Part shown: one piece after another, positions 47,981-54,702 of the stretch
How positions within the stretch are numbered: position 1 is the first letter of the stretch
How the letters are laid out: every line of letters begins with the position of its first letter
NCBI RefSeq assembly: GCF_036880965.1
Contig: NZ_JBAJMV010000008.1
Span: 59,633 to 123,632, forward strand
From: JAUASW01 sp036880965
GTDB lineage: Bacteria; Pseudomonadota; Gammaproteobacteria; Burkholderiales; Burkholderiaceae_C
DNA: 64,000 bases
Direction: 5' to 3'
Position numbers and translations under genes: made by a program
The notes under the pieces: generated by a model
What the model saw: only the letters and a program-made list of their open reading frames with translations
What the model was told of the DNA's origin: nothing
Databases searched by the model: none

Positions 47981-50200
47981 GTGTCCGAAGTCAATTCCTC
48001 CCCCAATTCCTCCCCTGACGCCGCCGCACCCGCGCCGGTGCTGCCCAATCCCCGCCACCTGAAGCGCCTGCCACCCGGGCTCACGTCCGAGCAATGGCAG
48101 GAGATCCGCCAGGCCGCCTACCAGCTGCCCCACGTGCTGACGCCAGCCGACCTGGACGAGGGCCAGGACGCCGACAGCCTGGGCCTGGTGCAGATCTCCA
48201 AGGCTGCAGCCGGCGGCCGGCCGAGCCGCTGGATCGCGCCGGCCCTGATCAAGGTGGCGCTGCGTCATCTCGAGGCGCTCGGCACCGGCCCGACCCTGCG
48301 GGCCCTGATGCAGCAGCGCAGCAGCCAGCTCGAAGCGCTGGGCCTGCGCCGCGCCGGCCTGCAGTGGCTGCGCCTGTGCAAGCAGCCGCTGCTCGACGGC
48401 CGGCTCACGGTGGCCTATCAGCTGCAGCTGCCGGACAGCAGCGCCCTCTGGGATTTCTATCGCGACGGCGATCTGGCCGCACTAGAGCGCGCGCTCGGCC
48501 CGGCGCCGGGCTACGCCGATGCGGATGCCCTGCAATCGCATCTCGCGCAATTGCTGGAGCGCAGCGCCTCGGGCCATCCGGAACAGATCGACTCGCTCCT
48601 GCCGCGCCTGCAGGCCGAATGCGCCACGCCGCAAGCGCTGCCGGCCCTGCTCGCCGCCTGCACCCGCGCCCAGGACCGCTGGGAACAGCGGGTCGCCGAG
48701 ATCAACACCTTGCAGAAGCTGGAGCGCCAGCTCGCCTTCCAGGGCTACCCGGACAGCTTCGAGCTCGCGCGCAATATGCAGCGCACGGTGACGCTCTATG
48801 TCGGCGCGCCCAACAGCGGCAAGACCCATGCGGCCTTCGAGAAGCTGGCCGCCGCCCATGACGGCGCCTACCTCGCGCCGCTGCGCCTGCTGGCGCTCGA
48901 GGGCCGCGACCGCCTGGTGGCGCGCGGCGTGCCCTGCTCGCTTCTGACCGGCGAAGAGAACGTGCCGGCCGACAACGCCCGCGTCGTCTCGTCCACCATC
49001 GAGATGGTCGATACCGGCCGGCCCATCGATGTGGCCGTGGTCGACGAGGCGCAGATGCTGTTCGACAACTACCGCGGCTGGGCATGGACGCAGGCCATCG
49101 TGGCCGTGCCGGCCAATGAGCTGATCATCATCTGCTCGGCCTATGCGGTGCCGGCCATCGAGAACCTGCTGGGTCTGTGCGGCGAGCGCTGCACGGTGCG
49201 GCAATTCGAACGCAAGCAGGAGGTGCAGCTGCTGCCCGCACCGGTGCCGATGACGGGGCTGAAAAAGGGCGACGCCGTCGTTGCCTTCAGCCGCCGCGAG
49301 GTGCTGATGCTGCGCGACCAGGTGTCGGCGGCCGGCCATCCGGTCTCGGTGATCTACGGCGCCTTGCCGCCGGAGGTGCGCCGGCGCGAAGCCGAGCGAT
49401 TTGCCGTCGGCGCCAGCGACGTGCTGGTGGCGACGGACGCCATCGGCATGGGCTTGAACCTGCCGATCCGACGCGTGCTGTTCAGCACCCTCACCAAGTT
49501 CGACGGCGTGGGCGACCGCTCCCTGAGCGTCTCCGAAGTGCACCAGATCGCCGGCCGCGCCGGCCGTTACGGCATGCATGACGAAGGTTTCGTCGGCGTG
49601 CTGCGTGAGGCCGAAGCCAGCGCCGGCAAGACCCTGCGCGAGCTCTTGCCCAAGCAGCCGCGCGCGCCGCGCGACTTCAAGGCAGCGGTGGCACCCAACT
49701 GGTGGCATGTGCAGACCATTGCGAGCAGCCTGGGCTTCAACAAGCTCGAGGCGGTGCTCAAGGTCTTCATGGACCGGCTGCGCCTGGACGATGCCCATTT
49801 CGCCGTGGCCGAGCTGGAGCAGATGCTGCAGCTGGCAGAAGGCCTGGACCGCGCCGCGCCGCAACTGCCGCTGAAGGCTCGCTTCATCTACGCCCAGGCA
49901 CCGGTGGACAGCCGCACCGACAGCCAGGTGCAGGAATTCCTCGACTGGGCGCAGCGCCACGCACTGGCCGGCGAGGTCGGCGCGCCCTGGTTCCTGGACG
50001 ATGTGGACGAGCACAGCCGGCTGGACCGCATGGAGCAGGCCTTGCGCAGCTGCACCCTGTGGCTCTGGCTGGACCTGCGCTTCCCGGGCATCTACGGCCA
50101 CCTGGCGGCCGTGGTCGATCTGCGCAACCGGCTCAACGATGGCATCGAGCGCCAGTTGAAGGGCAAGAAGCCGCTGTACCAGGCGCGCGGGCGACGCTGA
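47981..50200 (+). CDS. Suv3-like SF2 RNA/DNA helicase
   Basis: A 739-residue superfamily-2 helicase resembling mitochondrial SUV3. Walker A (GAPNSGKT, 275-282) and motif II DEAQ (355-358) are clear. FSRREVLMLRDQV, VIYGALPPEVRRREAERF, ATDAIGMGLNLPI and HQIAGRAGRYG cover motifs IV-VI. The C-terminal region has the SUV3 layout (YAQAPVDSRTDSQVQEFLDW). A 250-residue N-terminal part is additional. It starts at a GTG (47981) without a clear ribosome site. In mitochondria SUV3 works with PNPase in RNA decay; a similar partnership here is plausible but unproven. Confidence 0.87.
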   Translation: MSEVNSSPNSSPDAAAPAPVLPNPRHLKRLPPGLTSEQWQEIRQAAYQLPHVLTPADLDEGQDADSLGLVQISKAAAGGRPSRWIAPALIKVALRHLEALGTGPTLRALMQQRSSQLEALGLRRAGLQWLRLCKQPLLDGRLTVAYQLQLPDSSALWDFYRDGDLAALERALGPAPGYADADALQSHLAQLLERSASGHPEQIDSLLPRLQAECATPQALPALLAACTRAQDRWEQRVAEINTLQKLERQLAFQGYPDSFELARNMQRTVTLYVGAPNSGKTHAAFEKLAAAHDGAYLAPLRLLALEGRDRLVARGVPCSLLTGEENVPADNARVVSSTIEMVDTGRPIDVAVVDEAQMLFDNYRGWAWTQAIVAVPANELIIICSAYAVPAIENLLGLCGERCTVRQFERKQEVQLLPAPVPMTGLKKGDAVVAFSRREVLMLRDQVSAAGHPVSVIYGALPPEVRRREAERFAVGASDVLVATDAIGMGLNLPIRRVLFSTLTKFDGVGDRSLSVSEVHQIAGRAGRYGMHDEGFVGVLREAEASAGKTLRELLPKQPRAPRDFKAAVAPNWWHVQTIASSLGFNKLEAVLKVFMDRLRLDDAHFAVAELEQMLQLAEGLDRAAPQLPLKARFIYAQAPVDSRTDSQVQEFLDWAQRHALAGEVGAPWFLDDVDEHSRLDRMEQALRSCTLWLWLDLRFPGIYGHLAAVVDLRNRLNDGIERQLKGKKPLYQARGRR

Positions 50201-50293
50201 CCGCCCCGACCTAGGCATCCGCCCTAGCGACAGCCGGCCCGCCCAGGCGTAAGGTGCAATGCATCGATACGCAATCTGAAGCGGAGACCAAGC

Positions 50294-52132
50294 ATGAGCA
50301 TGAATTTCGACAAGCCGGGCAGCGGCAGCGCGCCCGCACCCGCACTGAGCCTCAAGGGCCTGGGTGTGGCAGGTCGGCTGTGGATATCGGTGGCGGCCGT
50401 GATTGTTTCCCTGATCGGCCTGATCGGCTTCTCTTCGATCCGGACCAGCAATCTCAATGCCGAGGCCGCCGCCATCGACCTGCAGATGGGCGCCAAGCGC
50501 GCCGCCGCCGAGCGCTGGGCCAGCATGACCACCACCAATGTGACCCGCGTGCAGGCCGCCGCCATCAGCACCGATCCGGCGGTGGACGCCCTGTTCAAGG
50601 ACGAGATTGCCGCCACGATCGCCAAGATCAGCGAGGTGCAGAAGGCCATCGAAGGCATGGAGCTGACCGACAAGGACAAGTCCTTGATGGCCCGCATCGC
50701 CGACGAGCGCAAGCTGGTGCTGTCTTCCCTGGCCAAGAGCCGCGAGCTAAAGGCCGCCGGCAAGGCGGATGAAGCCGGCAACGAAGTGCGGCAGACTTTC
50801 AACCCGGCCGTGGCGGTCTATCTGAAGTCGCTGGCCGACTTCGCTGCCCAGCAGACCACGCAGAAGGAGGCCGCCGACGCCGAGCTGGCCGAGCGCCGCA
50901 AGGTCACGCTGCGTGTGGCCATGCTGGTGGTGGTCGTCATCGTGGGCAGCTTGCTGGCCGGTGCAGTCTGGCTGGTTCGCTCGATCAAGCAGCCACTGAG
51001 CGAAGCCCTCGTGCTGGCCAACCACATTGCCGAGGGCGATCTGTCGGCCTCGACCAGCATGCAGCGCAGCGATGAGTTCGGCCAGCTGCTGGATGCGCTG
51101 AACCGCATGGCCAGCCAGCTGCGCAAGGTGGTGGGCGATGTGCGGGTGGGCGTCGAATCGGTGTCCACCGCCTCGGCCGAGATCGCCACAGGCAACCACG
51201 ACCTCAGCGCCCGCACCGAGCAGACGGCCTCCAGCCTGCAGCAGACGGCCAGCTCGATGGAAGAGATCACGGCCACGGTGTCGCAGTCGGCTGACACGGC
51301 CCGCCAGGCCAACCAGCTGGCGGCCTCGGCGGCTGAAGCCGCCGCCCGCGGTGGCTCGGTGGTCGAACAGGTGGTGGGCAATATGGAGCAGATCACGGCC
51401 AGCTCCAAGCGCATCTCGGACATCATCAGCGTGATCGACGGCATCGCCTTCCAGACCAATATCCTCGCGCTGAACGCTGCCGTGGAAGCGGCCCGTGCCG
51501 GCGAGCAGGGCCGAGGTTTTGCCGTGGTGGCCAGCGAAGTGCGCAGCCTGGCCCAGCGCTCGGCGGAAGCGGCCAAGGAGATCAAGGGCCTGATCAATGC
51601 CTCGGTCGAGCGGGTCGAATCCGGCGCCGCCCTGGTCAACCAGACCGGCACGGTGATGCAGGAAATCGTGGCCAGTGTCGGCCGCGTGAGCGACATGATC
51701 GGCGAGATCGCCGCCTCGGCCACCGAGCAGCGCGACGGCATTGCCCAGGTCAATGTGGCCGTGACCGGCCTCGACCAGATGACGCAGCAGAACGCCGCGC
51801 TGGTGGAACAGAGCGCGGCAGCCGCGTCCTCGCTGCGTGAACAGGCACAGCGCCTGGCCGAGGTGGTTTCCGTGTTCCGCACCGGCACCGGCTCCTCCAG
51901 CGCCTTGAAGGCGGCCCTGGCCAAACCGGCTGGCGGGCTCAAGCCAGCCACCGTCAGCAAGCCGCCCGTGGCCGCACCCCGCGCTGCCAGCCCGAAGCCT
52001 GCCGCCACTGCAGCCAAGCCCCTGGCCAAGCCGGCCGGCAAGGTGATTGCACCGCCGCCCGGCCCACCGCCCAGTGCTTCGCCGAAGCCAGCGCCCGCAC
52101 CTGCCAACGACGGCGACTGGGAAACCTTCTGA
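50294..52132 (+). CDS. methyl-accepting chemotaxis protein with DWETF tether
   Basis: A 612-residue chemoreceptor. TM1 (about 28-50), a four-helix-bundle-like periplasmic domain (about 51-210), TM2 (about 213-234) and HAMP (about 235-290) precede a long cytoplasmic coiled coil with the signalling tip IDGIAFQTNILALNAAVEAA and methylation regions. A Pro/Ala/Lys-rich linker (about 545-605) ends in DWETF. This matches the NWETF pentapeptide that docks CheR and CheB in enteric receptors, so it is probably a high-abundance-type receptor able to recruit the methylation enzymes. GGAGA lies seven bases before the ATG. The ligand is unknown. Confidence 0.93.
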   Translation: MSMNFDKPGSGSAPAPALSLKGLGVAGRLWISVAAVIVSLIGLIGFSSIRTSNLNAEAAAIDLQMGAKRAAAERWASMTTTNVTRVQAAAISTDPAVDALFKDEIAATIAKISEVQKAIEGMELTDKDKSLMARIADERKLVLSSLAKSRELKAAGKADEAGNEVRQTFNPAVAVYLKSLADFAAQQTTQKEAADAELAERRKVTLRVAMLVVVVIVGSLLAGAVWLVRSIKQPLSEALVLANHIAEGDLSASTSMQRSDEFGQLLDALNRMASQLRKVVGDVRVGVESVSTASAEIATGNHDLSARTEQTASSLQQTASSMEEITATVSQSADTARQANQLAASAAEAAARGGSVVEQVVGNMEQITASSKRISDIISVIDGIAFQTNILALNAAVEAARAGEQGRGFAVVASEVRSLAQRSAEAAKEIKGLINASVERVESGAALVNQTGTVMQEIVASVGRVSDMIGEIAASATEQRDGIAQVNVAVTGLDQMTQQNAALVEQSAAAASSLREQAQRLAEVVSVFRTGTGSSSALKAALAKPAGGLKPATVSKPPVAAPRAASPKPAATAAKPLAKPAGKVIAPPPGPPPSASPKPAPAPANDGDWETF

Positions 52133-52180
52133 AGCCGCTGTCAATGCACAAGCCTGTGCAGAGTTCTTGAACAAGTACAG

Positions 52181-52192
52181 GCTTATCCACAG
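52181..52192 (+). repeat. DnaA-box 12-mer, copy 1
   Basis: GCTTATCCACAG, containing the consensus DnaA box TTATCCACA at 52183-52191. An identical 12-mer lies 119 bases downstream in the same orientation. Confidence 0.8.
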
Positions 52193-52299
52193 GCCAGCGG
52201 CTCCGGACGGACTTGTTGTCGGTTCGTCCCGCCGCTCCCAGGCCCTCGGCGCACAGGCTTTGGAGTGAGCTAAAGCCTTGTCAGACAAGGCTCAAATGA

Positions 52300-52311
52300 G
52301 CTTATCCACAG
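52300..52311 (+). repeat. DnaA-box 12-mer, copy 2
   Basis: Second exact copy of the 12-mer (DnaA box at 52302-52310), nine bases after the 52275-52291 hairpin. Confidence 0.8.
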
Positions 52312-52491
52312 CAGGGGGCGCCCTCTACTACGACCACCAATCTGAAAAACAATATCGTCATTGAATAAGAGAGTTCTTCTGCCGTGTGCACAAACCACAG
52401 GGCCGCAGGCCGGTTTGGCCGGTCCCAGGCTGCCATGTCACACTGCTGAGCTGCCAGCCGCCACCGAGGAGGCTGGGCTTGTTGTCCCTGC

Positions 52492-53598
52492 ATGAACACC
52501 GCCACGCTTTACACCGCTTCCGCCGGCTTTGAATCCGCCTGCCAGATCCCGATGCTGGCCCTGAACCATCGCAGCCATGGGCTGCATGGCCACAGCTATT
52601 TCGCGACCGTGCGGGCCCAGCTGCCAGCCGGCTGGGCCCCATTCCCCGGTGGCGAGGTCGAAGAGCTGCGCCGCCGCCTGGAGGCCTGCGTGGCACCGCT
52701 GGACCATGCGCTGCTGAACCGGGTGGTTGAACAGCCCACCGACGAGAACATCGCCCGCTGGATACGCGAGCGTCTGCAGGCCGAGTTCGATGTGCAGGGC
52801 ATCCAGCAGATCGGTGTTCAGAGCACCCAGCATTCGGGCGTCGATCTGGATGCCTCGGGCCAGGCCCATGTCTGGCGGCGCTATCGTTTTCAAGCGGCAC
52901 ATCAGCTGCCCAATGTGCCCCTGGGCCACAAATGCGGCCGCATGCATGGCCACGGCTTCGAGGTCATCCTGCATGCCAACCAGGACCTGGGCGAACGCGA
53001 CCTGAGCATCGACTACGACCACCTGGACGAGATCTGGGCGCCCCTGCACATGGTCTTGAACTACCAGTGCCTGAACCAGATCGAAGGTCTGGACAACCCG
53101 ACCAGCGAAGTGATCTCGGCCTGGCTGTGGCAACGCATCAAGCCGCAGCTTCCTGAGCTGTCCTGGGTGACCGTCTATGAAACCGGCAGCTGCGGTGCCA
53201 ATTTCGATGGCCGCAACTACCGGATCTGGAAAGAGCTGACGCTGGACAGCGCGATCCAGCTGAAGCGGGCACCCGAGGGCCATGTCTTGCGCGGCATCCA
53301 TGGCCACACCTACACGCTGCGCCTGCATCTCGGCGCCGAACTCGATGAATTCGCTGGCTGGACCGTCGACTTTGGCGACGTGAAGACCTTGTTCGATCCG
53401 ATCTTCAAGGCCATCGATCACCGTCCGCTGTTCGAGATTGCCGATCTGCCCGATGGCGATACCGCCAGCCTGTCGGCCTGGGTGCTGGCCAAGGGCCGCG
53501 TGGTGTTGCCGCACCTGGACCGTGTCGACATGTATGAAACCCGTGGCTCTGGCGCCATCGTCAGCGCTGTCGGCATCGATGAGCTGATCCCGGTGTGA
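52492..53598 (+). CDS. queD: tri-domain 6-carboxytetrahydropterin synthase with split active-site residues
   Basis: A 368-residue fusion of three QueD/PTPS domains (about 8-118, 128-242, 246-366); standard QueD is about 120 residues. QueD makes 6-carboxytetrahydropterin from dihydroneopterin triphosphate for queuosine. Gapless alignment of the Zn/Cys segments shows domain 2 with Zn ligands His137, His152, His154 and catalytic Cys148. Domain 1 has Cys17 and Ser28 at the first-His and Cys positions; domain 3 has Ile255 and Leu266. Conversely, the catalytic Asp-His pair is Asp71-His72 in domain 1 and Asp309-His310 in domain 3, but Asn190-Tyr191 in domain 2. The pterin-anchoring Glu is present in domains 2 (Glu230) and 3 (Glu349) but not in domain 1. 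PTPS active sites span subunits, so domain 2 probably borrows Asp-His from domain 1 or 3. Followed by queE. Confidence 0.9.
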   Translation: MNTATLYTASAGFESACQIPMLALNHRSHGLHGHSYFATVRAQLPAGWAPFPGGEVEELRRRLEACVAPLDHALLNRVVEQPTDENIARWIRERLQAEFDVQGIQQIGVQSTQHSGVDLDASGQAHVWRRYRFQAAHQLPNVPLGHKCGRMHGHGFEVILHANQDLGERDLSIDYDHLDEIWAPLHMVLNYQCLNQIEGLDNPTSEVISAWLWQRIKPQLPELSWVTVYETGSCGANFDGRNYRIWKELTLDSAIQLKRAPEGHVLRGIHGHTYTLRLHLGAELDEFAGWTVDFGDVKTLFDPIFKAIDHRPLFEIADLPDGDTASLSAWVLAKGRVVLPHLDRVDMYETRGSGAIVSAVGIDELIPV

Positions 53599-53608
53599 GG
53601 CGTTGAAC

Positions 53609-54244
53609 ATGACTTATGCCGTGAAGGAGATGTTCTACACGCTGCAGGGCGAGGGCGCGCAAGCCGGCCGTGCGGCGGTGTTCTGCCGTTTTGCGGGCTG
53701 CAATCTGTGGACGGGTCGTGAGCAGGATCGTGCGAGTGCCGTCTGCAATTTCTGCGATACCGATTTCGTCGGCACCGATGGGCAGGGCGGCGGCAAGTTC
53801 GTCACGGCTGCAGAGCTGGCAGCCGCAGTGGCCGCCTTGTGGCCCAAGGGCCAGCCTGGCAAGCCCTATGTGGTCTGTACCGGCGGCGAGCCCCTTTTGC
53901 AGCTCGATGAGCCCTTGATCGAGGCCTTCCATGGCCATGGATTCGAAGTCGCCGTTGAGACCAATGGCACGCAGCCAGCGCCGGCCGGCCTGGACTGGAT
54001 CTGTGTCAGCCCCAAGGCCGACGCGGAGCTGGTGCTCAAGAGTGGGCACGAGTTGAAGCTGGTCTATCCGCAGCCCCTGGCGCCGCCCGAGCGCTTCGAG
54101 TCGCTCGCCTTCCAGAATTTCTTCCTGCAGCCGATGGATTCGATTCTGCAGAAGCAGCACACGCGTGAAGCGGTGGATTACTGCATGGCGCATCCGCAAT
54201 GGCGGCTCTCGATGCAAATGCACAAGATCGTGGGCATTGACTGA
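53609..54244 (+). CDS. queE: 7-carboxy-7-deazaguanine synthase
   Basis: A 211-residue radical-SAM enzyme that contracts 6-carboxytetrahydropterin to 7-carboxy-7-deazaguanine in queuosine synthesis. The cluster-binding motif is CX14CX2C (Cys31, Cys46, Cys49), the variant described for Burkholderia QueE, instead of CX3CX2C. The glycine-rich TGGEPLLQ follows, with VETNGT and WICVSPKA downstream. The start is taken as ATG 53609 with GAGG about eight bases upstream; a TTG two codons earlier is less likely. It lies 10 bases after queD and directly abuts the MazG-like gene. Confidence 0.92.
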   Translation: MTYAVKEMFYTLQGEGAQAGRAAVFCRFAGCNLWTGREQDRASAVCNFCDTDFVGTDGQGGGKFVTAAELAAAVAALWPKGQPGKPYVVCTGGEPLLQLDEPLIEAFHGHGFEVAVETNGTQPAPAGLDWICVSPKADAELVLKSGHELKLVYPQPLAPPERFESLAFQNFFLQPMDSILQKQHTREAVDYCMAHPQWRLSMQMHKIVGID

Positions 54245-54586
54245 ATGAGCATGGGCAGCAGCAACTTGCCGCTGGACATTGCAGGCCTTCAGAGCCGCCT
54301 GCGCGCCTTCGCCGCGGCGCGGCAATGGGAGCCCTACCAGACGCCCAAGAATCTCGCCATGGCAATGGTGGTGGAGGCGGCCGAGCTGGTCGAGATCTTC
54401 CAGTGGCTCACCCCCGAGGAAAGCGCGGCGATAGCGAGCGACGCGGCCCGGCACCAGCACCTGGGTGAGGAGATCGCCGACGTGATGCTCTACCTCCTGC
54501 AGATCGCCGACCACAGCGGTGTGGACATTGCAGCGGCCGTGGAGGCCAAGCTGGTCAAGAACGGCTTGAAGTACCCGGCACCCTGA
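54245..54586 (+). CDS. MazG-like nucleotide pyrophosphohydrolase
   Basis: A 113-residue all-alpha NTP pyrophosphatase of the short MazG/dCTPase-like type. The metal-binding motif is EAAELVEIFQW (Glu44, Glu47, Glu50) and EEIADVMLYLL (Glu75, Glu76, Asp79). It hydrolyses non-canonical or excess (d)NTPs to monophosphate and pyrophosphate. Its ATG directly follows the queE TGA, so the two are coupled. It is the last gene before a bidirectional terminator. Confidence 0.88.
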   Translation: MSMGSSNLPLDIAGLQSRLRAFAAARQWEPYQTPKNLAMAMVVEAAELVEIFQWLTPEESAAIASDAARHQHLGEEIADVMLYLLQIADHSGVDIAAAVEAKLVKNGLKYPAP

Positions 54587-54628
54587 ATTTGCAGCGAGCG
54601 CCTGAGCAGGTTCAGTGATGCCATGAGA

Positions 54629-54659
54629 AAAGGCCCGGGGCTTGCGCAACCGGGCCTTT
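54629..54659. terminator. bidirectional rho-independent terminator
   Basis: AAAGGCCCGG (54629-54638) and CCGGGCCTTT (54650-54659) form a perfect 10-bp stem with an 11-base loop. An A-run precedes it and TTTGTTATT follows, so it can stop both the queD-queE-mazG transcript and the convergent TonB-receptor transcript. Confidence 0.88.
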
Positions 54660-54702
54660 GTTATTGACTGGCTTCCCTTTCAGGAGGCCAGTGCCAAGCT
54701 CA

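Larger units (their letters stand above)
52133..52491. other. intergenic region with two DnaA boxes and a short palindrome
   Basis: This 359-base gap separates the chemoreceptor from queD. It holds two direct copies of GCTTATCCACAG (52181-52192, 52300-52311), each containing a perfect DnaA box, and a hairpin GCCTTG-TCAGA-CAAGGC (52275-52291) just before the second copy. An AT-rich stretch at 52335-52380 could serve as the queD promoter. A GAGGAGG sequence at 52467-52473 is too far from the queD ATG to be its ribosome site. No gene is seen. Confidence 0.7.

Noticed and set aside
48482..50218. Long minus-strand open frame over the helicase gene
   Set aside because: Helicase motifs I to VI lie on the plus strand; the antisense frame has none.
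52133..52491. Possible chromosomal replication origin
   Set aside because: Only two DnaA boxes, no clear AT-rich unwinding cluster, and none of dnaA, dnaN, rpmH or parAB nearby.
52312..52491. preQ1 riboswitch ahead of queD
   Set aside because: No preQ1-I, -II or -III core pattern could be found, and those classes are rare in betaproteobacteria.
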